From Aphanothece cf. minutissima CCALA 015 (GTDB taxonomy: Bacteria; Cyanobacteriota; Cyanobacteriia; PCC-6307; Cyanobiaceae): a DNA stretch of 64,000 nucleotides. Positions 18,444 to 27,144 of the stretch are shown here, piece after piece. Where the stretch lies: contig PVWP01000002.1 of NCBI GenBank assembly GCA_003003925.1, positions 248,001 through 312,000 on the forward strand, read 5' to 3'. Below the pieces are notes generated by a model. It did not search any database. It saw nothing but the letters and a program-made list of their open reading frames with translations, and was not told the DNA's origin. Each line of letters begins with the position of its first letter. Position 1 is the first letter of the stretch. A program made the position numbers and the translations under genes.

Positions 18444-19016
18444 ATGGTCCCCAGCTCCCCAACCTTCCCCGTGATCCGCCGCAGGCCCGGGGGCCCGCTG
18501 GGCGGCCTGCTGGGGTCCGTCCTGGGGGGGGTGCTGGGGACGGTGCTGGGCCTGCTGTTCATCTGGAGTGTGCTGCCGGTGGCTCCGGCCCAGGCGATCA
18601 CCGCCCCCGAGCTGCGCGCCCAGCGCTCCTTCCAGGACCTCGACCCCGACCTGCGGGGCCGCAATCTGCAGCAGCAGGAGTTCCTCAAGGCCTCGATGGA
18701 GGGCTTCGATCTGCGCGACGCCGACCTGCGGGGCGCCGTGTTCAACTCCACCGACCTGCGCCAGGCCGACCTGCGCGGCGCCGACCTGGAGGACGTGGTG
18801 GCCTTCGCCACCCGCTTCGACGGGGCCGACCTGCGGGGCGCCCAGTTCCGCAACGCCATGCTGATGCAGAGCCGCTTCCGGGATGCCCGCATCGACGGGG
18901 CCGACTTCAGTGACGCCGTGCTCGATCTGCCGGAGCAGAAGGCCCTCTGCGCCCGGGCGAGCGGCAGCCATCCCCTCACCGGCGTCGACACGCGCGAGAG
19001 CCTCGGCTGCCGCTGA
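18444..19016 (+). CDS. Lumenal pentapeptide-repeat protein
   Basis: A 190-residue protein with an N-terminal signal anchor (residues about 20-52, ending VAPAQA, a good signal peptidase site). About a dozen pentapeptide units of the A(D/N)LXX type follow (for example ADLRG, TDLRQ, ADLED, ADFSD) between about 65 and 160. The repeats fold as a right-handed quadrilateral beta helix. Related proteins (TL17/TL20.3 type) sit in the thylakoid lumen; their job is unknown. A short Cys-containing tail (LCARASG, LGCR) may form a disulfide. Transcribed away from upp. Confidence 0.85.
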   Translation: MVPSSPTFPVIRRRPGGPLGGLLGSVLGGVLGTVLGLLFIWSVLPVAPAQAITAPELRAQRSFQDLDPDLRGRNLQQQEFLKASMEGFDLRDADLRGAVFNSTDLRQADLRGADLEDVVAFATRFDGADLRGAQFRNAMLMQSRFRDARIDGADFSDAVLDLPEQKALCARASGSHPLTGVDTRESLGCR

Positions 19017-19069
19017 CCCGCGCCGGCGGCGCCTCCCCTAGGTTGCGGGTCCCCGTTGCCCCCTCCCCG

Positions 19070-20176
19070 ATGACCGCCTCCAGCACCCGACGGCTGCCGG
19101 TCACGGTGGTGACCGGATTTCTGGGGGCCGGCAAGACCACCCTGCTGCGTCACCTGCTGCTGGAGAGCGGCCTGCGGCTGGCCGTGCTGGTCAACGAGTT
19201 CGGCGAGGTGGGCATTGACGGCGATCTGATCGCCTCCTGCGGCTTCTGCCCCGAGGAGGAACTGGGCGATCGGCTCGTCGAGCTGGCCAACGGCTGCCTC
19301 TGCTGCACGGTGCAGGATGAGTTCCTGCCCACCATGCAGCGCCTGCTGGAGCGGGCCGACGGGCTCGACGGCATCGTGGTGGAAACCAGCGGCCTGGCCC
19401 TGCCCGAGCCCCTGGTGGCTGCCTTCGGCTGGCCGGAGATCCGCAGCCGCACCCGGGTGCACGGGGTGGTCACGGTGGTCGACGGGGAGGCGATGGCCGC
19501 CGGCCATGTGGTGGGGGATGCCGAGGCGGTGGAGGCCCAGCGCCGGGCCGACCCCAGCCTCGACCACATCAGCGCCATCGAGGATCTGTTCGCTGACCAG
19601 CTCGGGGCCGCCGACCTGGTGCTGGTGAGCCGGGCCGACCGGCTGGAACCGGAGGCCCTCGCCCGGGTGACGGCGACGCTGCGCGCCAATCTGCGCCCCG
19701 GCACCGACGTGCTGCCGATGGCCCGAGGCCGCCTCGATCCCTCCCTGGTGCTGGATGGTCCCGGCCGTGATCCGGCCGGCGACCACCACCATGACCATGG
19801 CCACGACGACCACGACCACCACGACCACGACCACCACGACCACGATCACCACGACCATGTCCACGTGGCGATGGAGTCGATCGTCGTGCGCCGTGCCGGC
19901 CAGTGGGGGCGGGCCGCCCTCGAAACCCAGCTGCAGCGGCTGCTGATCGATCACCCCGTCGTGCGGCTCAAGGGACGGCTGCGCCAAGGGGGCAAGCGCC
20001 TGCCGCTGCAGATCCAGGGGGTCGGCCGCCGCCTTGACTGCTGGTACGAGGAGCGGGCGGGGGCCGACCCTGACGCCGACTCCGTCGAGGGCGAAGGCCC
20101 CGACGGGCTGGAGCTGGTGGTGCTGGCCACCGCCGGCGCCGTCGGCCCCTTGCGTCAGGCCCTCGATCGCCTCTGA
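19070..20176 (+). CDS. cobW: CobW-family GTPase with His/Asp-rich metal-binding loop
   Basis: The product has 368 residues and is a G3E P-loop GTPase. Walker A is GFLGAGKTT (16-24), the metal-binding CxCC is CLCC (76-79), and ETSGLALPEP and SRADR (guanine recognition) follow. Residues about 238-265 are almost all His and Asp. The CobW C-terminal domain completes the protein. G3E GTPases deliver metals: CobW cobalt, others zinc or nickel. With cobN and cobU in the same window cobalt is the likely metal, but the His-rich loop would also fit a zinc chaperone. ATG 19070 is preferred over an upstream in-frame start at 19043. Confidence 0.88.
   Translation: MTASSTRRLPVTVVTGFLGAGKTTLLRHLLLESGLRLAVLVNEFGEVGIDGDLIASCGFCPEEELGDRLVELANGCLCCTVQDEFLPTMQRLLERADGLDGIVVETSGLALPEPLVAAFGWPEIRSRTRVHGVVTVVDGEAMAAGHVVGDAEAVEAQRRADPSLDHISAIEDLFADQLGAADLVLVSRADRLEPEALARVTATLRANLRPGTDVLPMARGRLDPSLVLDGPGRDPAGDHHHDHGHDDHDHHDHDHHDHDHHDHVHVAMESIVVRRAGQWGRAALETQLQRLLIDHPVVRLKGRLRQGGKRLPLQIQGVGRRLDCWYEERAGADPDADSVEGEGPDGLELVVLATAGAVGPLRQALDRL
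19781..19864 (+). repeat. His/Asp-rich repeat within cobW
   Basis: Short GAC-CAC and CAC-CAC units encode 28 residues with 16 His and 10 Asp. Such loops bind several divalent metal ions and store or hand over the cargo of G3E GTPases. The repetition makes slippage likely, so its length may vary between strains. Confidence 0.9.
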
Positions 20177-20219
20177 GCGCCGGGCGGCGACCCGGGCGGT
20201 GCCTGCCGCCCAGACCGGC

Positions 20220-20651
20220 TCAGTCGAGGGGGATATCGCCCCTGGCGCAGACCCCATCCCAGCAGAGGTCGGTGTTCTCCACCCAGCGGCTGTTCACCGG
20301 CTGCCAGCTGCCGGAGGGTTTGAGCATCGTCACCCGGCCCCGGCCGTCGTGGCGGAACTCGATCCGCTGCCCCCCCACCAGCAGGAACCAGTGGAGGCCG
20401 AGCTCCTCGACCTGCATCTGGCAGTCCTGCCACGGACCGTCCGCCAGGCGGCACTGCAGGGTGACCAGCCCCGGCAGGGAATGGGCCTGCAGGGCCGTGG
20501 CGGCCACGGCCAGACCCATGAGCCAGGCCAGCACGCGAGGCCCGAACGGATCCAGCAGAACCCTTCGCAGGGGAGGCACCACGGCCGGCGGTGCGGAGAA
20601 CCAACCCCAGGCTGGTGCTGTGCCGAGGGGGTCGGTGGGGCGTGCTGCCAA
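20220..20651 (-). CDS. Conserved hypothetical protein with signal anchor
   Basis: A 143-residue protein with one hydrophobic segment near residues 39-54 (RVLAWLMGLAVAATAL), probably a signal anchor, placing the rest in the periplasm or lumen. That part is beta-rich and has four cysteines (for example LQCRLADGPWQDCQMQ and TDLCWDGVCARGDI), which could form two disulfides. The family is not known to me. It converges on cobW (43 bases apart) and is divergent from purS. Start codon is uncertain: the long Pro-rich N-terminus before the membrane segment suggests a later start. Confidence 0.55.
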   Translation of the reverse strand: MAARPTDPLGTAPAWGWFSAPPAVVPPLRRVLLDPFGPRVLAWLMGLAVAATALQAHSLPGLVTLQCRLADGPWQDCQMQVEELGLHWFLLVGGQRIEFRHDGRGRVTMLKPSGSWQPVNSRWVENTDLCWDGVCARGDIPLD

Positions 20652-20667
20652 GATTTAACAAACGTCC

Positions 20668-20934
20668 GTGCCCCCGGTGCCGCTCTTCAACGCCCGCGTC
20701 CAGGTCTCCCTGCGCCCCTCCGTGCTGGACCCCGCCGGGGAGGCCACCCGGGCCGCCGCCGCCCGGCTCGGGGTGGAAGGCGTCAAGCGGTTGCGGATCG
20801 GCAAGGCGATCGAACTGGATCTGGAGGCCCCGGACCGGGCCACCGCCCAGGCCCGGCTCGAACTGCTCAGCGACCGCCTGCTCGCCAATCCGGTGATCGA
20901 GGACTGGTCGCTGGATCTGGCCGAAGCCGGTTGA
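20668..20934 (+). CDS. purS: Phosphoribosylformylglycinamidine synthase subunit PurS
   Basis: The product has 88 residues, the usual size. PurS is the small structural subunit that bridges PurL and PurQ in the fourth step of purine synthesis. Visible features are [20 protein letters not shown] and the [11 protein letters not shown] strand. GTG at 20668 is used; another GTG at 20677 is possible. purQ follows after 13 bases. Confidence 0.93.
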   Translation: MPPVPLFNARVQVSLRPSVLDPAGEATRAAAARLGVEGVKRLRIGKAIELDLEAPDRATAQARLELLSDRLLANPVIEDWSLDLAEAG

Positions 20935-20947
20935 GGGGGCCAGACCG

Positions 20948-21601
20948 ATGACCGTCGGCATCGTTGTGTTTCCCGGCTCCAACTGCGACCGGGACGTGGC
21001 CTGGGCCCTGGAGGGCTGTCTGGGCATCCCCGTGCGCTTCCTCTGGCATGAGGAGCGTGACCTGGCCGGTCTGGAGGCCGTCGTGCTGCCGGGGGGCTTC
21101 AGCTACGGCGACTACCTGCGCTGCGGCGCCATCGCCCGTTTCGCCCCGGTGCTGGAGGCGGTGCGCTCCTTCGCCGAGGGTGGCGGCCCGGTGCTCGGCA
21201 TCTGCAACGGCTTCCAGGTGCTCACCGAGATGGGCCTGCTGCCCGGTGCCCTGACCCGCAACCGGGATCTGCACTTCCTCTGCCAGAGCAGTGAACTGGA
21301 GGTGCAGCCCGGGGCCTGCCGCTGGCTCGGTGCCTATGGCGCCGGCGAACGGATCAGCCTGCCGATCGCCCACGGCGAAGGGCGCTACCAGGTGGAGCCG
21401 GAGCAGCTGGAGCGCCTCGAGGATCAGGGCTGTGTGGTGCTGCGCTACGTCGCCAATCCGAACGGCTCGCGGGGGGATGTGGCCGGCCTGAGCAACCCGG
21501 CGGGCAACGTGCTCGGCCTGATGCCCCATCCGGAGCGCGCCTGTGATCCGGTCACCGGCGGCCTCGATGGGCGCCGGTTGCTCGCCTCGCTGCTGGGCTG
21601 A
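20948..21601 (+). CDS. purQ: Phosphoribosylformylglycinamidine synthase subunit PurQ
   Basis: The product has 217 residues and is a class I glutamine amidotransferase that supplies ammonia to PurL. The nucleophile is Cys86 in [10 protein letters not shown]; the His-Glu pair is in MPHPERA near the C-terminus. The oxyanion region [17 protein letters not shown] is intact. It pairs with purS upstream; purL is not in the window. Its stop is 3 bases from the stop of the convergent peroxiredoxin gene, and I see no terminator hairpin between them. Confidence 0.96.
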   Translation: MTVGIVVFPGSNCDRDVAWALEGCLGIPVRFLWHEERDLAGLEAVVLPGGFSYGDYLRCGAIARFAPVLEAVRSFAEGGGPVLGICNGFQVLTEMGLLPGALTRNRDLHFLCQSSELEVQPGACRWLGAYGAGERISLPIAHGEGRYQVEPEQLERLEDQGCVVLRYVANPNGSRGDVAGLSNPAGNVLGLMPHPERACDPVTGGLDGRRLLASLLG

Positions 21602-21604
21602 AGC

Positions 21605-22204
21605 TCAGTCCAGGGCCGCGAAGAAGTCGCGGCTGCCGCGGGGATCGGGGGCCAGGGTGCGGGCCCCGGGCGTCCAGTCGGCCGGACACACCTGGCCCGG
21701 CTGCTGCCGCACCAGCTGGAAGGCCTGCAGCACCCGCAGGGTTTCGTCCACACTGCGGCCCACGGCCACGTCGTTGACGGTGCTGTGGCGGATGACGCCG
21801 TCGGGATCGATCAGGAACAGCCCGCGCAGGGCCGTGCCGGCGTCCTCGTCGAGCACGTGGTAGGCCCGGGCGATCTCCTTGTTGAGATCCGACACCAGGG
21901 GGTAGGCCACGTCCCCCAGCCCGCCGCTCCGGCGGTCGGTCTGCACCCAGGCCAGATGGCTGTAGGGACTGTCGACGGACACGGCCAGGAGGGCGGCATC
22001 GAGGCGGGCGAACTCCCCGTGGCGATCACTGAAGGCCGTGATCTCCGTGGGACAGACGAAGGTGAAATTGAGGGGATAGAAGAACAGCACCACATCCCTG
22101 CCGCGATAGTCGCGCAGCGACAGCTGCCGGAACTCCTGATCCACCACGGCGGTGGCGCGAAAGTCGGGGGCTTCGAGCCCCACGAGCCTGCCGCTGCTGG
22201 ACAT
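21605..22204 (-). CDS. 2-Cys peroxiredoxin (AhpC/TSA family)
   Basis: The product has 199 residues. It reduces hydrogen and alkyl peroxides using thioredoxin. The peroxidatic cysteine is Cys51 in [12 protein letters not shown], and the resolving cysteine is Cys173 in GQVCPADW, so it is a typical 2-Cys enzyme. The C-terminal tail ([11 protein letters not shown]) differs from the YF motif of sensitive eukaryotic forms and ends in a similar helix. ATG 22204 is chosen over a GTG at 22213. It is divergent from a small unknown gene. Likely a guard against photosynthetic oxygen stress. Confidence 0.95.
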   Translation of the reverse strand: MSSSGRLVGLEAPDFRATAVVDQEFRQLSLRDYRGRDVVLFFYPLNFTFVCPTEITAFSDRHGEFARLDAALLAVSVDSPYSHLAWVQTDRRSGGLGDVAYPLVSDLNKEIARAYHVLDEDAGTALRGLFLIDPDGVIRHSTVNDVAVGRSVDETLRVLQAFQLVRQQPGQVCPADWTPGARTLAPDPRGSRDFFAALD

Positions 22205-22263
22205 GGTGGGCACCGTCTCGGGTGGGGGATGACACCCATGCTGGCCTGAAGAAGCCAGGCCCC

Positions 22264-22269
22264 TACGAT
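22264..22269 (+). promoter_or_regulatory. Candidate -10 box for the 22297 gene
   Basis: TACGAT lies 27 bases before the ATG, the same hexamer as proposed for glpX. It follows a small hairpin CTGGC/GCCAG (22240-22256 region). No -35 at normal spacing. Motif match only. Confidence 0.3.
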
Positions 22270-22296
22270 GGCTGGCAAAGAAACGATGCCTCTGCC

Positions 22297-22650
22297 ATGG
22301 GTTGGGATCCGACCGTTCTGCGCAAATACAACACCACCGGCCATTTCCGGCTCATCAATCAGCTGCGCTCCGAACTCAAGGGCAACCCCCTGATCCGCCC
22401 CAAGGACGGGGAAACCGTGGGCGCCGCCAACCGCAGCAAGAGCCTCACCCGCGCGCTCCAGAACCGTTCCCAGTCCGGTGGTTACGGCCGCAGCCGCCGT
22501 TCGCTCCCCAGCTCCCCGCCCGTCGTTGTCGCGGCCCCCGCGCTGCCCGTCATCGCTCCCGTTCCGGTGCGGGTCGAGAGTGTGGAAAGCCAGGAGGCAG
22601 CCAACGCCCGCAGCTTCCGTGAACGGCTCAACGCCATCGAAATGCGCTGA
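22297..22650 (+). CDS. Conserved hypothetical cyanobacterial protein
   Basis: A 117-residue basic protein. The N-terminal third ([19 protein letters not shown], then [17 protein letters not shown]) looks conserved and structured; the rest is Ser/Arg/Pro-rich and likely disordered ([17 protein letters not shown]), ending in a short helix. No membrane segment or signal. I do not know its function; a nucleic-acid or ribosome-linked role is only suggested by charge. The ATG at 22297 is chosen because the conserved-looking part starts there. A tRNA gene follows on the other strand. Confidence 0.65.
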   Translation: MGWDPTVLRKYNTTGHFRLINQLRSELKGNPLIRPKDGETVGAANRSKSLTRALQNRSQSGGYGRSRRSLPSSPPVVVAAPALPVIAPVPVRVESVESQEAANARSFRERLNAIEMR

Positions 22651-22666
22651 AGCAGCGGCAACGACG

Positions 22667-22681
22667 ATCCCGCAGCGGGAT
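22667..22681. terminator. Weak hairpin after the 22297 gene
   Basis: ATCCCG-CAG-CGGGAT is a perfect 6-bp stem 17 bases past the stop codon. No T tract follows on either strand, so it is at best a weak or factor-dependent terminator or an mRNA end stabiliser. Confidence 0.3.
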
Positions 22682-22792
22682 GGCTGCAGCGGCACCATTT
22701 CGGCGCCGTTGCAGCGCAGTGACGCCTCCAATCAGCAGGCCATTCGCCTCAACTCTGGATCACTGGAGCCAATCAACAATGACCCAGGAAAG

Positions 22793-22866
22793 TGGCTCGG
22801 GGGAGACTTGAACTCCCGACCTTGGGGTTATGAATCCCACGCTCTAACCAGCTGAGCTACCGAGCC
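22793..22866 (-). tRNA. tRNA-Met (anticodon CAT)
   Basis: On the minus strand the acceptor stem GGCTCGG/CCGAGCC pairs fully. The D arm has GCTC/GAGC with loop AGCTGGTTA. The anticodon loop TTCATAA gives CAT, and the T arm GGGAG-TTCAAGT-CTCCC is standard. The 5' first base pairs, so it is not the initiator type, which has an unpaired first base and GGG/CCC anticodon stem. It is the elongator tRNA-Met; a lysidine-modified tRNA-Ile is an alternative that needs identity analysis. The anticodon stem has one A-C mismatch next to the loop. CCA is not encoded. Confidence 0.93.
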
Positions 22867-22911
22867 AATCGTTGTGACTTTAGACGATGACCGGTGCGGC
22901 CCCCGGCCGGG

Positions 22912-23934
22912 TCAGGCCCGGGGGGGCAGCATCTGCAGGGGGTTGACCGCGCCGCGGCCGGGGGGATGGATCTCGAAGTGGAGGTGGGGGCCGGTGCTGC
23001 GGCCGGTGCTGCCCATCTGGCTGATCACCTGACCCTGCGCCACCGTCTCACCCCTGGTGACCAGCAGGCGGCTGTTGTGGGCATAGAGGCTGCGGCTGCC
23101 GTCGGGATGGGCGATTTCCACCAGGAAGCCATAACCACCGTCATGCCAGCCGGCGAACACCACCTGGCCCTCCCGGGCGGCCATGATCGGCGTGCCGACG
23201 TTGTTGGCCACATCGATGCCCTTGTGCATCCGGCCCCAGCGCCAGCCGAAACCGGAGGTGAACACCCCGCGGGTGGGCCAGATCCAGGCGGTGGAGGGGG
23301 CCGTGGTGCCGCCATTGAGGGGCGGCTGCGGGTCACCGAACTCCGGGGTGTCGGGCCAGCTGATGCCGCCGCTGACGGACGGCTTCAGGCCCAGCAGCAT
23401 GCGGGAACGGCCCGGGGCCGACTGGGCCAGGCGCACCTGGCTGCCCACCACGAGCCGTGCGGTTTCCAGGCCCGGATTGAGGCGGATCAGCTCGGCCACG
23501 CTCAGGCCGTAGCGCTGGGCGAGCTTGAGCACCGTGTCCCCGAAGCGGACGACCCCGTCCCGCTCCACCGGCGGCGGGGTGGAGACCGGCGGGCTCTGGC
23601 GCTGGACAGTGGCGTCGAGGGAGGCGATGCGGCCGAGGCGCTCCTTGCCGCGGGAAGGCACCACCAGCCAGTCACCGTTGCCGAAGCGGTGGTCTTCATC
23701 GACGTCGTTCAGCCGGGCCAGTCGGGTCTCATCGAGGTCGAGGGCCGTGGAGAGCTCCTCGATGGACACCGGACGGCGGACCTTGATCCATACCCGGTCG
23801 GTGGCGGAAGGCAGGGAGGCCAGCAGGGTCTCGGTGGACACCGTGCTGGGGGAATCGTCAGCGAGAACGGCCACGAGCGGCACGACGGCCGGTGTGGAGA
23901 GGAGAAAGGGAAGAATCAAGCGGAAAGGCTTCAT
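22912..23934 (-). CDS. LysM and M23 peptidase domain protein
   Basis: A 340-residue exported protein: a signal peptide at 1-25 (LILPFLLSTPAVVPLVAVLA), two LysM-like cell-wall binding repeats (about 55-95 and 125-165, the second with FGDTVLKLAQRYGLSVAEL), and a C-terminal M23 (LytM) domain. The zinc ligands are in MHKGIDVAN and the HLHFEI motif near the C-terminus, so it is likely an active peptidoglycan endopeptidase or a NlpD-type amidase activator; the intact ligands favour the former. It lies 45 bases downstream of the tRNA gene on the same strand. Confidence 0.9.
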   Translation of the reverse strand: MKPFRLILPFLLSTPAVVPLVAVLADDSPSTVSTETLLASLPSATDRVWIKVRRPVSIEELSTALDLDETRLARLNDVDEDHRFGNGDWLVVPSRGKERLGRIASLDATVQRQSPPVSTPPPVERDGVVRFGDTVLKLAQRYGLSVAELIRLNPGLETARLVVGSQVRLAQSAPGRSRMLLGLKPSVSGGISWPDTPEFGDPQPPLNGGTTAPSTAWIWPTRGVFTSGFGWRWGRMHKGIDVANNVGTPIMAAREGQVVFAGWHDGGYGFLVEIAHPDGSRSLYAHNSRLLVTRGETVAQGQVISQMGSTGRSTGPHLHFEIHPPGRGAVNPLQMLPPRA

Positions 23935-24073
23935 GCATTTCACATCCAGCGGACAAAACCCAGCAGAGAAGCCAACATCTGCGGGTCCGGCAGAGAGTAG
24001 CGCCATGAACCACAGGGGGCAAGGTTCCTCAGGCACAACGCGGTCTGGACATCGAGACCGTCCCGCATCGGTC

Positions 24074-24565
24074 TCAGGAGTCGCTGCCTGCGGCGGGCCC
24101 GATCTGGCGCAGGGCCTCGAACAGCACGATGCCAACGGACACCGAGAGATTCAGGCTGCGGACACCCCCCCGGCCCTCCCGCGCCCGGCAGGCCATGGGG
24201 ATGGTGAGGCGCGCCTCGGCGGACGCCTGCAGGGCGTTCGGTAATCCGTCCGTCTCCCGGCCGAACAGCAGCCAGTCGTCGGGACGGAAGCGGAAGTCGG
24301 TGTAGGCCGTCTCCGCCTGGCTGCTGAGGGCCACCAGGCGGCCGCCCCGGCCCTGCCGCTCCGCCTGGAAGCGCTCCAGGTCCCCGTGGCGGTGCAGCGA
24401 CACCCAGGGCCAGTAATCCAGGCCGGCCCGGCGCAGGTGCCGGTCGCTGATCGTGAAGCCCAGCGGTTCGATCAGATGCAGCTCGCAGCCGGTGGCGGCG
24501 CAGGTGCGCGCCACGTTGCCGGTGTTCGGCGGGATCTGGGGCTGGTAGAGGACGACGCGAGGCAT
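24074..24565 (-). CDS. trmL: tRNA (cytidine/uridine(34)-2'-O)-methyltransferase TrmL
   Basis: The product has 163 residues and belongs to the SPOUT (trefoil knot) family. It methylates the ribose of the wobble base 34 in two tRNA-Leu species. Family motifs are NTGNVARTCAATG (near 14), the LLFGRETDGLP motif near 100 and the knot-forming RSLNLSVSVGIVLFEALRQ near the C-terminus. ATG 24565 starts at MPRVVLYQPQIPPNTGN, typical of the family. It follows cobU by 11 bases and is the last gene of the psb32-pxcA-cobU-trmL run. Confidence 0.93.
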   Translation of the reverse strand: MPRVVLYQPQIPPNTGNVARTCAATGCELHLIEPLGFTISDRHLRRAGLDYWPWVSLHRHGDLERFQAERQGRGGRLVALSSQAETAYTDFRFRPDDWLLFGRETDGLPNALQASAEARLTIPMACRAREGRGGVRSLNLSVSVGIVLFEALRQIGPAAGSDS

Positions 24566-24576
24566 CCGGGGCGCGA

Positions 24577-25167
24577 TCAGAAGCCGGGGGGCACGGGCTG
24601 GCTCAGGGCCAGCAGGTCGATGGCACGCCCCTGCAGGACGAGCCAGGCCGCTTCGCTGCGGGCCATGAGGGTCTGCTGGATCGTCCCGAGCCGGTCCCGG
24701 AAGCGGCATCCGGCCGCCGTGGCCGGCACCACACCCCAGCCCGTCTCCTCACAGACCACCACCAGCGGCGCCCGGCAGCTGCCGAGGGCACCGAGCAGCT
24801 CGTCGCAGCGGAACCCCCAGTCCGGCGGCTCCAGATCCAGGTGGGCGGCCACCCAGGTCCCGAGTGAATCCACCAGCCCCAGCTGGCCCGGCTGCAGCTG
24901 GGCCACCGCGGCGGCCAGGGCACCGCCCACTTCCCGGCAGCCCCAGGCGGGCGGGCGCCGCAGGCGGTGCCGCCGCAGCCGCTCCTGCCAGGCCGCGTCG
25001 TCGGGCAGGGAGGGCCCGGTGGCCAGGTAGATGACCGCCAGACCGCTGGCGCCCGCCAGATGCTCGGCCCAGCGGCTCTTGCCGCCCCTCGAGGGTCCGC
25101 TGACCAGCGTCAGGCGGGGATGGCGCTGGACCCCGGCGGGGGGCTCAGCCGCCACCTCAGCCGCCAC
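24577..25167 (-). CDS. cobU: Adenosylcobinamide kinase/guanylyltransferase
   Basis: A 196-residue CobU/CobP-type enzyme. It phosphorylates adenosylcobinamide and transfers GMP to it during nucleotide loop assembly of vitamin B12. The P-loop is GPSRGGKSRWAE (about 24-35); LVDSLGTWVAAHL and VVCEETGWGVVP match the family. The start is a GTG at 25167 that overlaps pxcA by 11 bases; the codons repeat as GTG-GCG-GCT-GAG twice, and the second GTG at 25155 lies just after the pxcA stop, so the start is uncertain by four residues. Confidence 0.92.
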   Translation of the reverse strand: MAAEVAAEPPAGVQRHPRLTLVSGPSRGGKSRWAEHLAGASGLAVIYLATGPSLPDDAAWQERLRRHRLRRPPAWGCREVGGALAAAVAQLQPGQLGLVDSLGTWVAAHLDLEPPDWGFRCDELLGALGSCRAPLVVVCEETGWGVVPATAAGCRFRDRLGTIQQTLMARSEAAWLVLQGRAIDLLALSQPVPPGF

Positions 25168-26302
25168 CGTTCATGTTGCGCAGGGTGGCCACCGAGGACG
25201 GCGAGACGCGGTTGAGGTAACGGAAGATCCAGTACTTGAAGATCGTGGCCAGCACCACCGGGAAGGTGGCGATGAAGAGCATGACGAAGTTCTCCTGGGC
25301 CGGCAGTCCCAGATGGTGGGCGACACCGTCGAGCAGCACCGTCCAGCCCTCCGGACTGTGGAAGCCCACGAAGATGTCCGTGAACAGGATGATGGCGAAG
25401 GCCTTGGCGCTGTCGCTCAGGCCGTACACCATTTCGTCGATGAAGCCGCGCAGCACCTGGATGTCGCGCCGTCCGAGGATCGCCACCACCACGAAGCCGA
25501 TGAAGCCGCAGACGTCGGCCAGGACGTTCTTGATGGCGTGGGTGCTCTCCTGGTCGGCCTCCTCCTTAAGCTCCTGAGCCCGCTTGGCCAGCTCCGACTG
25601 CAGCTCCTCGCGGCTGGGCAGGGCCTTGCCGGACAGCAGGGCATCGAATTCGATCTCCGCCTGGTACACGCGCAGCTTCTCCACGGCCCGCTCCTCCAGG
25701 TGGGGTTTCGGGTAGGTGAGGAAGGTGTTGTCGGGGGCGAAGCGATCCACCAGGGGCGAGACCACGTAGGTGCGGCTCACCTGCTGCACCAGCACCGGCA
25801 CCAGCACCAGCAGCAGCAGGATCCGCAGCGACACCAGGGTGGAATCGCGGCGGCGGCGGAAGCCCGCCACCACGCTGGCCTCCGCCTCCGGGTCCAGCTG
25901 GCGCCGCACCTGGTCGACCACACTCACCAGGCTCCGAGGCAGCATCTCCGGAGTGCGGCTCAGGGCAGGAAGCTCCTCCCGGGCCACCGCATAGCGGGCG
26001 GTGACGGTGTCGATCAGCTGGTACTGGCGCAGTTCCTGGCCGGAGAGCTCCTGGCGGTAGGGGGCCAGCACGTCCCTGGACTGGCGGCAGACCTGCAGGG
26101 CCGCCCGGAAGCGTCGCAGCACCTGGGCCTGCATCGCCCGCGGGATGCTCAGCTCCAGTTCGGGACGCACCGGACGGTCGTTGTAGTGCTCCATCTCGAT
26201 GCTCTGGATCAGCAGGGCGGCTTCGTAGCCGCGCTCGAGATCGGAGCTCAGGTCGAGGGAGCGGGCCCGCCCGAAGGTACCCATCCAGTTCGTCAGTCCC
26301 AT
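25157..26302 (-). CDS. pxcA: Proton extrusion protein PxcA (CemA family)
   Basis: A 381-residue membrane protein related to chloroplast CemA. It is needed in cyanobacteria for light-induced proton extrusion and hence CO2/ion balance after light shifts. The N-terminal 160 residues are soluble (IGTFGRA-like MGTFGRARSLDL, YNDRPVRPELELSIPRAMQA). Membrane segments lie near 170-190, 270-288, 308-328 and 345-368, with a charged helix between (ELAKRAQELKEEADQES). The start matches the family N-terminus. It lies 22 bases after psb32, overlaps cobU, and likely forms one transcript with them. Confidence 0.93.
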   Translation of the reverse strand: MGLTNWMGTFGRARSLDLSSDLERGYEAALLIQSIEMEHYNDRPVRPELELSIPRAMQAQVLRRFRAALQVCRQSRDVLAPYRQELSGQELRQYQLIDTVTARYAVAREELPALSRTPEMLPRSLVSVVDQVRRQLDPEAEASVVAGFRRRRDSTLVSLRILLLLVLVPVLVQQVSRTYVVSPLVDRFAPDNTFLTYPKPHLEERAVEKLRVYQAEIEFDALLSGKALPSREELQSELAKRAQELKEEADQESTHAIKNVLADVCGFIGFVVVAILGRRDIQVLRGFIDEMVYGLSDSAKAFAIILFTDIFVGFHSPEGWTVLLDGVAHHLGLPAQENFVMLFIATFPVVLATIFKYWIFRYLNRVSPSSVATLRNMNGGG

Positions 26303-26324
26303 GGGGAGGCGGGTCGCGGGGGAA

Positions 26325-27068
26325 TCAGCGGGAGAAGACCCACCAGGTGAGCATCGGCACCACGGTGCCCACCACCAGCAGCACGATCACCCAGGTGAAG
26401 GCATTGCTGCTGGAGGTCTCCTCCCGGGTGGGGATGTTGCTGACGACCGCGGCGGCCTCCTCGACGACGGGGTCCCCGGGATCCTCGCCACCCTGCAGGA
26501 CGGTGGCGAGGCGCTGCAGGGCGTCGACGGCGGCCTGGCGGTAACGGTCACCGCTGCGCAGCGGCTGGGCCATGGTGGTGGCGGCGGTGCTCTCCAGCAG
26601 CTCGTCGGGGAGCTGGCGGTCGAGGGGGGCCTGGGCGACGATCGCCGTGGAGCGGGTCTGGGTGTCGATCAGCAGCAGCAGCAGGGGATCGGGGCTGCTG
26701 CCGGCGGGGGGATCGGCCGACCAGCGCTCCACCAGCTGGGCGGCCAGGGTGGAGAGGTCGAGGCCGTAGTCGAGCCGGGTGAGGGTGACCAGGCGGGCGT
26801 CGACCCGTTCGGCACTGAAGGCCTGCAGCTGGCGCTCGATCTCGGCCTTGCCCGCCCGGCTGAGCACGTCGGCGCCGTCGAGCACATGCTCGGCCGGGGG
26901 TCGGGCGGGCAGGTCCGAGGCCGAGAGGGCCCAGGCGGCGGCGACCGGCGCCGCCAGCACCAGGCCGAGGGCCAGCACCAGGGAGAGCAGGGACCGGAGC
27001 AGCCCGGACCGGCCGGTGGGGCCGGGGGGCGCTGCCGCCACCGGAGGCATCACTGAAGCCAAGGCCAT
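26325..27068 (-). CDS. psb32: TPM-domain protein, Psb32-like
   Basis: A 247-residue protein with an N-terminal signal anchor (about 24-47), a TPM domain (about 60-200: HVLDGADVLSRAGKAEIERQL, DARLVTLTRLDYG, LLLIDTQTRSTAIV) and a C-terminal membrane segment (about 224-244, VIVLLVVGTVVPMLTWWVF). This layout is that of Psb32, a thylakoid protein that protects photosystem II and helps its repair. Its place beside pxcA, another photosynthesis factor, supports the assignment. ATG 27068 is used; an ATG six codons later is possible. Divergent from the CCB-type gene with 76 bases between. Confidence 0.8.
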   Translation of the reverse strand: MALASVMPPVAAAPPGPTGRSGLLRSLLSLVLALGLVLAAPVAAAWALSASDLPARPPAEHVLDGADVLSRAGKAEIERQLQAFSAERVDARLVTLTRLDYGLDLSTLAAQLVERWSADPPAGSSPDPLLLLLIDTQTRSTAIVAQAPLDRQLPDELLESTAATTMAQPLRSGDRYRQAAVDALQRLATVLQGGEDPGDPVVEEAAAVVSNIPTREETSSSNAFTWVIVLLVVGTVVPMLTWWVFSR

Positions 27069-27144
27069 CGTGCGAGACGCCACCAGTCTGCCGTTGCGAC
27101 CCCGTTCCGGCATCCTGAAAGCAGCTTCGCTGCCGGACACCACG

